From Chrysogorgia sp. JL179-B06 (Eukaryota; Cnidaria; Anthozoa; Scleralcyonacea; Chrysogorgiidae), in assembly GCA_035772405.1 (NCBI GenBank), contig JAYKKM010000220.1:62001-126000 (forward strand): DNA of 64,000 bases. The letters run 5' to 3'. Below the pieces are notes generated by a model. It saw only the letters and a list, made by a program, of their open reading frames with translations. It was not told where the DNA came from and did not search any database. The position numbers and the translations under genes were made by a program. Within the stretch, counting starts at the first letter, position 1, and each line of letters begins with the position of its first letter. This document shows, piece after piece, positions 37,701 to 53,225 of this stretch.

Positions 37701-40700
37701 AGACAAGACTAGACAAGATAAGACAACTTGTCAAGACAAGACAAGACAATACAAGACAAGACAAGACAAGCCAAGACAAGACAAGACAAGACAAGACAAC
37801 TTTTCATGACAAGACAATTTGTCAAGACAAGGCAAGACAATTTAATGCAACTTGTCAAGACAAGACAAGTCAACTTGTCAAGACGAAGCAAGACAAGACA
37901 ATACCAGACAACTTTTCAAGTCAACACAACTTGTCAAGACAAGACAAGACAAGACAAGTCAACTTGTCAAGACAAGTCAAGACAATACAAGACAAGACAA
38001 GACAAGACAACTTGTCAAGACACGACAAGAGAAGACAAGACAACTTGTCAAGACACGACAAGACAAGACAAGAAAACTTGTCAAGACAAGACAACTTTTC
38101 AAGACAAGATAACTTGTCAAGACAAGACAAGACAAGATAAGACAACTTGTCAAGACAAGACAAGACAATACAAGGCAAGACAAGGGAAGACAAGACAACT
38201 TGTCAAGACAAGACAAGACAAGACAAGACAAGACAGGACAAGACGAGTCAAGACAAGACAAGACAAGACAAGACAACTTTTCAAGACAAGACAACTTGTC
38301 AAGACAAGACAAGACAATATAAGACAAATTGTCAAGACAAGACAAGACAAGACAAGACAATTTGTCAAGACAAGATAAGAAAAGACAAGACAACTTGTCA
38401 AGACAAGACAAGACAAGACAAGACAATACGAGACAAGACAAGACAAGACAAGACAAGACAAGACAAGACAAGACAAGACAAGAGAATACAACTTTTCAAG
38501 ACAAGACAACTTGTCAAGACAAGACAAGACAATATAAGACAACTTGTCAACACAAGACAAGACAAGACAAGACAATTTGTCAAGACAAGATAAGCCAAGA
38601 CAAGACAAGACAACTTCTCAAGACAAGACAAGACAAAACAACTTGTCAAGACCAGACAGCTTGTCAAGACAAGACAACTTTTCAAGACAAGACAACTTGT
38701 CAAGACAAGACAAGACAAGGCAAGACAAGACAAGACAAGACAAGATAAGACAACTTGTCAAAACAAGACAAGACAAGATAAGACAAGACAACTTGTCAAG
38801 ACAAGACAAGACAAGACGAGACAAGACAAAACAAGACAAGACAAGACAAGACAACTTTTCAAGACAAGACAACTTATCAAGACAAGACAAGACAATATAA
38901 GACAACTTGTCAAGGCAAGACAAGACAACTTGTCAAGACGAGACAAGACAAGACAATACCAGACAACTTTTCAAGTCAAGAGAACTTGTCAAGACCAGAC
39001 AAGATAAGACAACTTGTCAAGAGAAGACAAGACAACTTGTCTAGACAAGAGAACTTGTCAAGACAGGACAACTTGTCAAGACAAGACAAGACAAGACGAG
39101 ACAAGACAAGACAATACAAGACAACTTTTCAAGACAAGACAACTTGTCAAGACAAGACAAAACAATATAAGACAACTTGTCACGACAAGGCAAGAGAAGA
39201 CAAGACAAGACAAGACAATTTCTCAAGACAAGACAAGACAAGACAAGACAACTTGTCAAGACGAGGCAAGACAAGACAATACCAGACAACTTTTCAAGTC
39301 AAGACAACTGGTCAAGACAAGACAAGACAAGACAAGACAACTTGTCAAGAAACGACAAGACAAGACAAGACAACTTCTCAAGACAAGACAGCTTGTCAAG
39401 ACTATACAACTTTTCAAGACAAGACAACTTGTCAAGACAAGACAACTTGTCAAGACAAGACAAGACAAGATAAGACAACTTGTCAAGACAATCAAGACAA
39501 GACGAGACACGACAAGACAAGACAAGACAAGACAACTTTTCAAGACAAGACAACTTGTCAAGACAAGACAAGACAAGACAACTTGTCAAGACGAGGCAAG
39601 ACAAGACAATACCAGACAACTTTTCGAGTCAAGACAAGACAAGACAAGACAAGACAACTTATCAAGACAAGACAAGACAACTTATCAAGACAAGACAAGA
39701 CGAGACAAGACAAGACAAGGCAAGACAAGGCAAGACAAGGCAAGACAAGACAACTTTTCACGACAAGACAAGACAAGACGAGACAAGACAAGATAAGACA
39801 AGACAACTTTTCAAGACAAGACAACTTGTCAAGACAAGAAAAGACAATATAAGACAACTTGTCAAGACAAGACAAGACAAGAGAATTTGTCAAGACAAGA
39901 CAAGACAAGACAACTTGTCAAGACAAGACAACTTGTCAAGACAAGACAACTTATCAAGACAAGACAACTTGTCAAGACAAGACAAGACAAGACAACTTGT
40001 CAAGACAAGACAAGACGAGACAAGACAATACAAGACAAGGCAAGACAAGGCAAGACAAGATAACTTTTCAAGACAAGACAACTTGTCAAGACAAGACAAG
40101 GCAGGACAAAATAAGACAACTTGTCAAGACAAGCCAAGACAAGACAAGACAAAACAAAACAAAACAAAACAAAACAAGACAAGACAAGACAAGACCACTT
40201 GTCAAGACACGACAATACAAGACAAGTCAACTTGTCAAGACAATACAGCTTGTCAAGACAAGACAATTTTTCAAGACAAGACAACTTGTCAAGACAAAAC
40301 AAAACAAGACAACACAAGACAATATAAGACAACTTGTCAAGACAAGACAAGACAAGACAAGACGAGACAAGACAAGACAAGACAAGACAAGACAAGACAA
40401 GACAAGACAAGACAAGACAAGACAAGACAAGACAAGACAAGACAAGACAAGACAAGACAATACAAGACAAGACAAGAAAAGACAATTTGTCAAGACAAGA
40501 CAAGTCAAGACAACTTGTCAAGACATGACAAGACAAGACAAGTTGTCAAGACAAGACAAGACAACTTATCAAGACAAGACAAGACAACTTGTCAAGACAA
40601 GACAAGACGAGACAAGATAAGACAAGACAAGGCAAGACAAGACAACTTTTCAAGACAAGACAGCTTGTCAAGACAAGACTAGGCAAGACAAGATAAGACA

Positions 40701-41000
40701 ACTTGACAAGACAAGCCAAGACAAGACAAGACAAAACAAAACAAAACAAAACAAAACAAAACAAAACAAAACAAAACAAAACAAAACAAAACAAAACAAA
40801 ACAAAACAAGACAAGACAAGACAAGACAAGACAACTTGTCAAGACAAGACAAGACAACTTGTCAAGACAAGACAATACGAGACAAGATAAGACAAGACAA
40901 GGCAAGACAAGACAACTTTTCAAGACAAGACAACTTGTCAAGACAAGACTAGGCAAGACAACATAAGACAACATGACAAGACAAGCCAAGACAAGACAAG
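31790..41000. repeat. Copy 1 of a ~9-kb duplicated satellite segment (offset ~12.27 kb)
   Basis: Rare variants recur about 12,272 bp downstream: AGATAACTTG at 31961 and 44233, and TTGTAAAG near 32070 and 44342. CAATTTAATG at 34441 and 37838 recurs at 46728 and 50111. The segment itself contains a ~3.4-kb tandem duplication: 34441 to 37838 is 3397 bp, and the GAGAAGACAAG context at 35589 recurs at 39014, 3425 bp later. The boundaries are approximate. Confidence 0.8.
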
Positions 41001-42673
41001 ACAAGACAAAACAAAACAAAACAAAACAAAACAAAACAAAACAAAACAAAACAAAACAAGACAAGACAAGACAAGACAACTTGTCAAGACACGACAAGAC
41101 AAGACAACTTGTCAATACAAGATAACTTGTCAAGACAAGATAACTTGTCAAGACAAGACAAGATAAGACCACTTGTCAAGACAAGACAAGACAAGACAAG
41201 GCAAGACAAGACAAGACAACTTGTCAAGACCAGACAAGACAAGACAAGACAAGACAAGACAACTTTTCAAGACAAGACAACTTGTCAAGACAAGACAAGA
41301 CAATATAAGACAACTTGTCAAGACAAGAGAAGACTAGACAAGACAAGATAATTTGTCAAGACATATACAAGACAAGACAACTTGTCAAGACGAGGCAAGA
41401 CAAGACAATACCAGACAACTTTTCAAGTCAAGACAACTTTTCAAGACAAGACAAGACAATATAAGACAAATTGTCAAGACAAGACAAGACAAGACAAGAC
41501 AAGACAAGACAAGACAAGACAATTTGTCTAGACAAGATAAGAAAAGACAATACAACTTGTCAAGACAAGACAAGACAAGACAAATCAAAACAAAACAAAA
41601 CAAAACAAGACAAGACAAGACAAGACAAGACAACTTGTCAAGACACGACAATACAAGACAAGTCAACTTGTCAAGACAATACAGCTTGTCAAGACAAGAC
41701 AATTTTTCAAGACAAGACAACTTGTCAAAACAAAACAAAACAAGACAACACAAGACAAGATAAGACAACTTGTCAAGACAAGACAAGACAAGACAAGACG
41801 AGACAAGACAAGACAAGACAAGACAAGACAAGACAAGACAAGACAAGACAAGACAAGACAAGACAAGACAAGACAAGACAAGACAAGACAAGACAAGACA
41901 ATACAAGACAAGACAAGAAAAGACAATTTGTCAAGACAAGACAAGTCAAGACAACTTGTCAAGACATGACAAGACAAGACAAGTTGTCAAGACAAGACAA
42001 GACAACTTATCAAGACAAGACAAGACAACTTGTCAAGACAAGACAAGACGAGACAAGATAAGACAAGACAAGGCAAGACAAGACAACTTTTCAAGACAAG
42101 ACAGCTTGTCAAGACAAGACTAGGCAAGACAAGATAAGACAACTTGACAAGACAAGCCAAGACAAGACAAGACAAAACAAAACAAAACAAAACAAAACAA
42201 AACAAAACAAAACAAAACAAAACAAAACAAAACAAAACAAAACAAAACAAAACAAAACAAAACAAGACAAGACAAGACAAGACAAGACAACTTGTCAAGA
42301 CACGACAAGACAAGACAACTTGTCAAGACCAGACAAGACAAGACAAGACAAGACAAGACAAGACAAGACAAGACAACTTTTCAAGACAAGACAACTTGTC
42401 AAGACAAGACAAGACAATATAAGACAACTTGTCAAGACAAGAGAAGACTAGACAAGACAAGATAATTTGTCAAGACATATACAAGACAAGACAACTTGTC
42501 AAGACGAGGCAAGACAAGACAATACCAGACAACTTTTCAAGTCAAGACAACTTTTCAAGACAAGACAAGACAATATAAGACAAATTGTCAAGACAAGACA
42601 AGACAAGACAAGACAATTTGTCTAGACAAGATAAGAAAAGACAATACAACTTGTCAAGACAAGACAAGACAAG

Positions 42674-42688
42674 ACAAAACAAAACCAA

Positions 42689-42719
<31 letters not shown>

Positions 42720-42791
42720 CAAAACAAAACAAAACAAAACAAAACAAAACAAAACAAAACAAAACAAAACAAAACAAAACAAAACAAAACA
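42674..42791. repeat. Longest (ACAAA)n tract within the satellite
   Basis: This is about 115 bp of near-pure ACAAA pentamer. Similar tracts lie near 9376-9435, 11380-11436, 22838-22924, 31243-31318, 37274-37353, 40734-40808, 42174-42261, 43751-43847, 49552-49627, 52979-53055 and 54385-54481. In the inverted block they appear as TTTGT runs at 26306-26380 and 26706-26772. The tracts differ in length between otherwise matching higher-order copies, which indicates length instability. Confidence 0.9.
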
Positions 42792-44059
42792 AGACAAGAC
42801 AAGACAAGACAAGACAAAACAAGACAACTTGTCAAGACACGACAAGACAAGACAACTTGTCAAGACAAGATAACTTGTCAAGACAAGACAAGATAAGACA
42901 ACTTGTCTAGACAAGACAGGACAAGGCAAGGCAAGACAAGACAAGACAGCTTGTCAAGACAAGAAAAGACAAGACGAGACAAGACAAGACAAGATAAGAC
43001 AACTTGTCAAGACAAGACAAGACAAGACAAGACAAAACAAGATAAGACAAGACAAAACAACACAAGACAAGACAACTTGTCAAGACAAGACAAGACGAGA
43101 CAAGACAAGACAAGACAAGACAACTTTTCAAGACAAGACAACTTGTCAAGACAAGACAAGTCAATATAAGACAACTTGTCAAGACAAGAAAAGACAACTT
43201 GTCAAGACGAGGCAAGACAAGACAATACCAGACAACTTTTCAAGTCAAGACAACTTGTCAAGACAAGACAAGACAATATAAGACAACTTGTCAAGACAAG
43301 ACAAGACAAGACAAGACAATACAATACAATACAAGACAAGACAAAACAAAACAAGACAACTTGTCAAAACAAGACAAGATAAGACAACTTGTCAAGACAA
43401 GACAAGACAAAAGAAAACAAAATAACTTGTCAAGATAAGACAACTTATCAAGAAAAGACGTCAAGACAAGACAACTTATCAAGACAAGACAACTTGTCAA
43501 GACAAGACAACTTCTCAAGACAAGACAAGACAAGACAAGACAACTTATCAAGAAAAGACAAGACAAGGCAACTTATCAAGTCAAGACAAGACAACTTGTC
43601 AAGACAACATAAGACGAGACAAGACAAGACAAGACAAGGCAAGACAAGGCAAGACAAGGCAAGAAAAGGCAAGACAAGGCAAGACAAGGCAAGACAAGAC
43701 AACTTGTCAAGACAAGACAAGCCAAGACAAGATAAGACAACTTGTCAAGACAAAACAAAACAAAACAAAACAAAACAAAACAAAACAAAACAAAACAAAA
43801 CAAAACAAAACAAAACAAAACAAAACAAAACAAAACAAAACAAAACAAGACAAGACAAGACAAGACAAGACAAGACAACTTGTCAAGACACGACAAGACA
43901 AGACAACTTGTCAAGACAAGATAACTTGTCAAGACAAGACAAGATAAGACAACTTGTCTAGACAAGACAGGACAAGGCAATGCAGGACAAGACAAGACAA
44001 CTTGTCAAGACAAGACAAGACAAGACAAGACAAGACAAGACAAGACAAGACAAGACAAT

Positions 44060-47000
44060 TTGTCAAGACAAGACAAGACAACTTGTCAAGACGAGGCAAG
44101 ACAAGACAATACCAGACAACTTTTCAAGTCAAGACAACTTGTCAAGACAAGACAAGACAAGACTAGACAAGATAAGACAACTTCTCAAGACAAGACAACA
44201 CAAGACAACACAAGACAAGCCAAGCCAAGACAAGATAACTTGACAAGATAACTTTTCAAGACATAACAACTTGTCAAGGCTAGACAAGACTAGACAAGAT
44301 AAGACAACTTGTCAAGACAAGACAAGACAAGATAAGACAACTTGTAAAGAAAAGACAAGACAAGGCAAGACAAGACAAGACAACTTGTCAAGCCAGACAA
44401 GACAAGACAAGACGAGACAAGACAAGACAAGACAAGAAAACTTTTCAAGACAAGACAACTTGTCAAGACAAGACAAGACAATATAAGACAACTTGTCAAG
44501 ACAAGACAAGACTAGACAAGACAAGACAATTTGTCAAGACAAGACAAGACGAGACAACTTGTCAAGACGAGGCAAGACAAGACAATACCAGACAACTTTT
44601 CAAGTCAAGACAACTTGTCAAGACAAGACAAGACAAGACGAGACAAGACAAGACAAGACAAGACAAGACAAGACAAGACAAGACAAGACAAGACAACTTT
44701 TCAAGACAAGACAACTTGTCATGACAATATAAGACAACTTGTCAAGACAAGACAAGACAAGACAACACAAGACAAGACAAGACAATTTGCCAAGACAAGA
44801 CAAGACAAGACAACTTGTCAAGACGAGGCAAGACAAGACAATACCACACAACTTTTCAAGTCAAGACAACTTCTCAAGACATGACAAGACAAGACAAGTT
44901 GTCAAGACAAGACAAGACAACTTATCAAGACAAGACAAGACAACTTGTCAAGACAAGACAACTTGTCAAGACAAGACAAGACGAGACAAGATAAGACAAG
45001 GCAAGGCAAGACAAGGCAAGACAAGACAACTTTGCAAGACAAGACAACTTGTCAAGACAAGGCAAGACAAGATAAGACAACTTGTCAAGACAAGCCAAGA
45101 CAAGACAATACAAAACAAAACAAAACAAGACAAGACAAGACAACTTGTCAAGACAAGACAAGACAAGACAACTTGTCAAGACAAGATAACTTGTCAAGAC
45201 AATACAAGACAAGACAAGACGAGACAAGACAAGACAAGACAAGACAAGACAACTTTTCAAGACAAGACAATTTTCAAGACAAGACAACTTGTCAAGACAA
45301 GACAAGACAATATAAGACAACTTGTCAAGACAAGACAAGACTAGACAAGACAAGACAATTTGTCAATACAAGACAAGATAAGACAACTTGTCAAGACGAG
45401 GCAAGACAAGACAATACCAGACAACTTTTCAAGTCAAGACAACTTGTCAATACAAGACAAGACAAGACTAGACAAGATAAGACAACTTGTCAAGACAAGA
45501 CAAGACAAGACAATACAATACAAGACAAGACAAGACAAGACAAGACAAGACAAGACAAGAAAAGACAAGACAAAACAAAACAAAACAAAACAAAACAAAA
45601 CAAGTCAAGTCAAGACAAGACAAGACAAGACAACTTGTCAAGACACGACAAGACAAGAAAACTTGTCAAGACAAGACAACTTGTCAAGACAATACAACTT
45701 TTCAAGACAAAAGAACTTGTCAAGACCAGACAAGATAAGACAACTTGTCAAGAGAAGACAAGACAACTTGTCTAGACAAGATAACTTGTCAAGACAGGAC
45801 AACTTGTCAAGACAAGACAAGACAAGACGAGACAAGACAAGACAAGACAATACAACTTTTCAAGACAAGACAACTTGTCAAGACAAGACAAAACAATATG
45901 AGACAACTTGTCACGACAAGACAAGAGAAGACAAGACAAGACAAGACAATTTCTCAAGACAAGACAAGACAAGACAAGACAAGACAAATTGTCAAGACGA
46001 GGCAAGACAAGACAATACCAGACAACTTTTCAAGTCAAGACAACTGGTCAAGACAAGACAAGACAAGACAACTTGTCAAGAAACGACAAGACAAGACAAG
46101 ACAACTTCTCAAGACAAGACAGCTTGTCAAGACTATACAACTTTTCAAGACAAGACAACTTGTCAAGACAAGACAAGACAAGATAAGACAACTTTTCAAG
46201 ACAAGACAAAACAAGACAACTTGTCAAGACAATCAAGACAAGACGAGACAAGACAAGACAACTTTTCAAGACAAGACAACTTGTCAAGACAAGACAAGAC
46301 GAGACAAGACAAGACAAGACAAGGCAAGGCAAGACAAGGCAAGACAAGACAACTTTTCACGACAAGACAAGACAAGACAAGACGAGACAAGACAAGACAA
46401 GACAAGACAACTTTTCAAGACAAGACAACTTGTCAAGACAAGAAAAGACAATATAAGACAACTTGTCAAGACAAGACAAGACAAGACAAGACAATTTGTC
46501 AAGACAAGACAAGACAAGACAAATTGTCAAGACGAGGCAAGACAAGACAATACCAGACAACTTTTCAAGTCAAGACAACTTCTCAAGACAAGACAAGACT
46601 AGACAAGATAAGACAACTTGTCAAGACAAGACAAGACAATACAAGACAAGACAAGACAAGCCAAGACAAGACAAGACAAGACAAGACAACTTTTCATGAC
46701 AAGACAATTTGTCAAGACAAGACAAGACAATTTAATGCAACTTGTCAAGACAAGACAAGTCAACTTGTCAAGACGAAGCAAGACAAGACAATACCAGACA
46801 ACTTTTCAAGTCAAGACAACTTGTCAAGACAAGACAAGACAAGACAAGTCAACTTGTCAAGACAAGACAAGACAATACAAGACAAGACAAGACAAGACAA
46901 CTTGTCAAGACACGACAAGAGAAGACAAGACAACTTGTCAAGACACGACAAGACAAGACAAGAAAACTTGTCAAGACAAGACAACTTTTCAAGACAAGAT

Positions 47001-50000
47001 AACTTGTCAAGACAAGACAAGACAAGATAAGACAACTTGTCAAGACAAGACAAGACAATACAAGGCAAGACAAGGGAAGACAAGACAACTTGTCAAGACA
47101 AGACAAGACAAGACAAGACAGGACAAGACGAGACAAGACAAGACAAGACAAGACAAGACAACTTTTCAAGACAAGACAACTTGTCAAGACAAGACAAGAC
47201 AATATAAGACAAATTGTCAAGACAAGACAAGACAAGACAAGACAATTTGTCAAGACAAGATAAGAAAAGACAAGACAACTTGTCAAGACAAGACAAGACA
47301 AGACAATACGAGACAAGACAAGACAAGACAAGACAAGACAAGACAAGACAAGAGAATACAACTTTTCAAGACAAGACAACTTGTCAAGACAAGACAAGAC
47401 AATATAAGACAACTTGTCAACACAAGACAAGACAAGACAAGACAATTTGTCAAGACAAGACAAGCCAAGACAAGACAAGACAACTTCTCCAGACAAGACA
47501 AGACAAAACAACTTGTCAAGACCAGACAGCTTGTCAAGACAAGACAACTTTTCAAGACAAGACAACTTGTCAAGACAAGACAAGACAAGGCAAGACAAGA
47601 CAAGACAAGACAAGATAAGACAACTTGTCAAAACAAGACAAGACAAGATAAGACAAGACAACTTGTCAAGACAAGACAAGACAAGACGAGACAAGACAAA
47701 ACAAGACAAGACAAGACAAGACAACTTTTCAAGACAAGACAACTTATCAAGACAAGACAAGACAATATAAGACAACTTGTCAAGGCAAGACAAGACAAGA
47801 CAATACCAGACAACTTTTCAAGTCAAGAGAACTTGTCAAGACCAGACAAGATAAGACAACTTGTCAAGAGAAGACAAGACAACTTGTCTAGACAAGAGAA
47901 CTTGTCAAGACAGGACAACTTGTCAAGACAAGACAAGACAAGACGAGACAAGACAAGACAATACAAGACAACTTTTCAAGACAAGAACAACTTGTCAAGA
48001 CAAGACAAAACAATATAAGACAACTTGTCACGACAAGGCAAGAGAAGACAAGACAAGACAAGACAATTTCTCAAGACAAGACAAGACAAGACAAGACAAC
48101 TTGTCAAGACGAGGCAAGACAAGACAATACCAGACAATTCATGTCAAGACAACTGGTCAAGACAAGACAAAACAAGACAAGACAACTTGTCAAGAAACGA
48201 CAAGACAAGACAAGACAACTTCTCAAGACAAGACAGCTTGTCAAGACAATACAACTTTTCAAGACAAGACAACTTGTCAAGACAAGACAACTTGTCAAGA
48301 CAAGACAAGACAAGATAAGACAACTTGTCAAGACAATCAAGACAAGACGAGACAAGACAAGACAAGACAAGACAAGACAACTTTTCAAGACAAGACAACT
48401 TGTCAAGACAAGACAAGACAAGACAACTTGTCAAGACAAGACAAGACAAGACAAGACCAGACAACTTTTCGAGTCAAGACAAGACAAGACAAGACAAGAC
48501 AACTTATCAAGACAAGACAAGACAACTTATCAAGACAAGACAAGACGAGACAAGACAAGACAAGGCAAGACAAGGCAAGACAAGACAACTTTTCACGACA
48601 AGACAAGACAAGACGAGACAAGACAAGACAAGACAAGACAACTTTTCAAGACAAGACAACTTGTCAAGACAAGAAAAGACAATATAAGACAACTTGTCAA
48701 GACAAGACAAGACAAGACAATTTGTCAAGACAAGACAAGACAAGACAACTTGTCAAGACAAGACAACTTGTCAAGACAAGACAACTTATCAAGACAAGAC
48801 AACTTGTCAAGACAAGACAAGACAAGACAACTTGTCAAGACAAGACAAGACGAGACAAGACAATACAAGACAAGGCAAGACAAGACAACTTTTCAAGACA
48901 AGACAACTTGTCAAGACAAGACAAGGCAAGACAAGATAAGACAACTTGTCAAGACAAGCCAAGACAAGACAAGACAAAACAAAACAAAACAAAACAAAAC
49001 AAGACAAGACAAGACAAGACAACTTGTCAAGACACGACAATACAAGACAAGTCAACTTGTCAAGACAATACAGCTTGTCAAGACAAGACAACTTTTCAAG
49101 ACAAGACAACTTGTCAAGACAAGACAAAACAAGACAAGACAAGACAAGATAAGACAACTTGTCAAGACAAGACAAGACAAGACAAGACGAGACAAGACAA
49201 GACAAGACAAGACAAGACAAGACAAGACAAGACAAGACAAGACAAGACAAGACAAGACAAGACAAGACAAGACAAGACAATACAAGACAAGACAAGAAAA
49301 GACAATTTGTCAAGACAAGACAAGTCAAGACAACTTGTCAAGACATGACAAGACAAGACAACTTGTCAAGACAAGACAAGACAACTTATCAAGACAAGAC
49401 AAGACAACTTGTCAAGACAAGACAAGACGAGACAAGATAAGACAAGACAAGGCAAGACAAGACACCTTTTCAAGACAAGACAGCTTGTCAAGACAAGACT
49501 AGGCAAGACAAGATAAGACAACTTGACAAGACAAGCCAAGACAAGATAAGACAAAACAAAACAAAACAAAACAAAACAAAACAAAACAAAACAAAACAAA
49601 ACAAAACAAAACAAAACAAAACAAAACAAGACAAGACAAGACAAGACAAGACAACTTGTCAAGACAAGACAAGACAACTTGTCAAGACAAGACAATACGA
49701 GACAAGATAAGACAAGACAAGGCAAGACAAGACAACTTTTCACGACAAGACAAGACAAGACAAGACGAGACAAGACAAGACAAGACAAGACAACTTTTCA
49801 AGACAAGACAACTTGTCAAGACAAGACAAGACAATATAAGACAACTTGTCAAGACAAGACAAGACAAGACAAGACAATTTGTCAAGACAAGACAAGACAA
49901 GACAACTTGTCAAGACGAGGCAAGACAAGACAATACCAGACAACTTTTCAAGTCAAGACAACTTCTCAAGACAAGACAAGACTAGACAAGATAAGACAAC

Positions 50001-53000
50001 TTGTCAAGACAAGACAAGACAATACAAGACAAGACAAGACAAGACAAGACAAGACAAGACAAGACAAGACAACTTTTCATGACAAGACAATTTGTCAAGA
50101 CAAGGCAAGACAATTTAATGCAACTTGTCAAGACAAGACAAGTCAACTTGTCAAGACGAAGCAAGACAAGACAATACCAGACAACTTTTCAAGTCAACAC
50201 AACTTGTCAAGACAAGACAAGACAAGACAAGTCAACTTGTCAAGACAAGTCAAGACAATACAAGACAAGACAAGACAAGACAACTTGTCAAGACACGACA
50301 AGAGAAGACAAGACAACTTGTCAAGACACGACAAGACAAGACAAGAAAACTTGTCAAGACAAGACAACTTTTCAAGACAAGACAACTTGTCAAGACAAGA
50401 CAAGACAAGATAAGACAACTTGTCAAGAGAAGACAAGACAATACAAGGCAAGACAAGGCAAGACAAGACAACTTGTCAAGACAAGACAAGACAAGACGAG
50501 TCAAGACAAGACAAGACAAGACAACTTTTCAAGACAAGACAACTTCTCAAGACAAGACAAGACAATATAAGACAAATTGTCAAGACATGACAAGACAAGA
50601 CAAGACAATTTGTCAAGACAAGACAAGACAAGACAAGACAACTTGTCAAGGCAAGACAAGACAAGACAAGACAATACGAGACAAGACAAGACAAGACAAG
50701 ACAAGACAAGACAAGACAAGAGAATACAACTTTTCAAGACAAGACAACTTGTCAAGACAAGACAAGACAATATAAGACAACTTGTCAACACAAGACAAGA
50801 CAAGACAAGACAATTTGTCAAGACAAGACAAGCCAAGACAAGACAAGACAACTTGTCAAGGCAAGACAAGACAAAACAACTTGTCAAGACCAGACAGCTT
50901 GTCAAGACAAGACAACTTTTCAAGACAAGACAAGTCAAGACAAGACAAGACAAGACAAGACAAGACAAGACAAGACAAGATAAGACAACTTGTCAAAACA
51001 AGACAAGACAAGATAAGACAAGACAACTTGTCAAGACAAGACAAGACAAGACAAGACAAGACAAGACAAGACAAGACAAGACAAGACAACTTTTCAAGAC
51101 AAGACAACTTTTCAAGACAAGACAAGACAATATAAGACAACTTGTCAAGACAAGACAAGACAACTTGTCAAGACAAGACAAGACAAGACAAGACAAGACA
51201 ACTTTTCAAGACAAGAGAACTTGTCAAGACCAGACAAGATAAGACAACTTGTCAAGACAAGACAAGACAACTTGTCTAGACAAGAGAACTTGTCAAGACA
51301 GGACAACTTGTCAAGACAAGACAAGACAAGACGAGACAAGACAAGACAATACAAGACAACTTTTCAAGACAAGACAACTTGTCAAGACAAGACAAAACAA
51401 TATAAGACAACTTGTCACGACAAGGCAAGAGAAGACAAGACAAGACAAGACAATTTCTCAAGACAAGACAAGACAAGACAAGACAACTTGTCAAGACGAG
51501 GCAAGACAAGACAATACCAGACAACTTTTCAAGTCAAGACAACTGGTCAAGACAAGACAAGACAAGACAAGACAACTTGTCAAGAAACGACAAGACAAGA
51601 CAAGACAACTTCTCAAGACAAGACAGCTTGTCAAGACAATACAACTTTTCAAGACAAGACAACTTGTCAAGACAAGACAACTTGTCAAGACAAGACAAGA
51701 CAAGACAAGACAACTTGTCAAGACAATCAAGACAAGACGAGACAAGACAAGACAAGACAAGACAAGACAACTTTTCAAGACAAGACAACTTGTCAAGACA
51801 AGACAAGACAAGACAACTTGTCAAGACGAGGCAAGACAAGACAATACAAGACAACTTTTCGAGACAAGACAAGACAAGACAAGACAAGACAACTTATCAA
51901 GACAAGACAAGACAACTTATCAAGACAAGACAAGACGAGACAAGACAAGACAAGACAAGACAAGACAAGACAAGGCAAGACAAGACAACCACGACAAGAC
52001 AAGACAAGACAAGACAAGACAAGATAAGACAAGACAACTTTTCAAGACAAGACAACTTGTCAAGACAAGACAAGACAATACAAGACAACTTGTCAAGACA
52101 AGACAAGACAACTTGTCAAGACAAGACAAGACAAGACAACTTGTCAAGACAAGACAACTTGTCAAGACAAGACAACTTATCAAGACAAGACAACTTGTCA
52201 AGACAAGACAAGACAAGACAACTTGTCAAGACAAGACAAGACAAGACAAGACAATACAAGACAAGACAAGACAAGGCAAGACAAGATAACTTTTCAAGAC
52301 AAGACAACTTGTCAAGACAAGACAAGGCAGGACAAAATAAGACAACTTGTCAAGACAAGACAAGACAAGACAAGACAAAACAAGACAAAACAAAACAAAA
52401 CAAGACAAGACAAGACAAGACAAGACAACTTGTCAAGACAAGACAATACAAGACAAGTCAACTTGTCAAGACAAGACAACTTGTCTAGACAAGACAATTT
52501 TTCAAGACAAGACAACTTGTCAAGACAAAACAAAACAAGACAACACAAGACAATATAAGACAACTTGTCAAGACAAGACAAGACAAGACAAGACAAGACA
52601 AGACAAGACAAGACAAGACAAGACAAGACAAGACAAGACAAGACAAGACAAGACAAGACAAGACAGACAAGACAAGACAAGACAAGACAAGACAAGACAA
52701 GACAAGACAATACAAGACAAGACAAGAAAAGACAATTTGTCAAGACAAGACAAGTCAAGACAACTTGTCAAGACATGACAAGACAAGACAAGTTGTCAAG
52801 ACAAGACAAGACAACTTATCAAGACAAGACAAGACAACTTGTCAAGACAAGACAAGATGAGACAAGATAAGACAAGACAAGACAAGACAAGACAACTTTT
52901 CAAGACAAGACAACTTGTCAAGACAAGACTAGGCAAGACAAGAAGACAACTTGTCAAGACAAGACAAGACAAGACAAGACAAAACAAAACAAGACAAAAC

Positions 53001-53225
53001 AAAACAAAACAAAACAAAACAAGACAAAACAAAACAAAACAAAACAAAACAAAAACAAGACAAGACAAGACAAGACAAGACAACTTGTCAAGACAAGACA
53101 AGACAACTTGTGAAGACAAGACAATACGAGACAAGATAAGACAAGACAAGGCAAGACAAGACAACTTTTCAAGACAAGACAACTTGTCAAGACAAGACAA
53201 GACAAGACAACATAAGACAACATGA
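44060..53225. repeat. Copy 2 of the ~9-kb duplicated satellite segment
   Basis: Counterpart of 31790-41000, with the same order of rare variants and the same internal ~3.4-kb duplication (46728 to 50111, 3383 bp). Its right half has lost many variants present in the other copies. GAGAAGACAAG (35589, 39014, 47861) is GACAAGACAAG at 51249, and CAAATTGTCAAGACGAGG (34231, 37631, 46521) is CAACTTGTCAAGACGAGG near 49903. The right part is therefore closer to the pentamer consensus. Confidence 0.8.
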
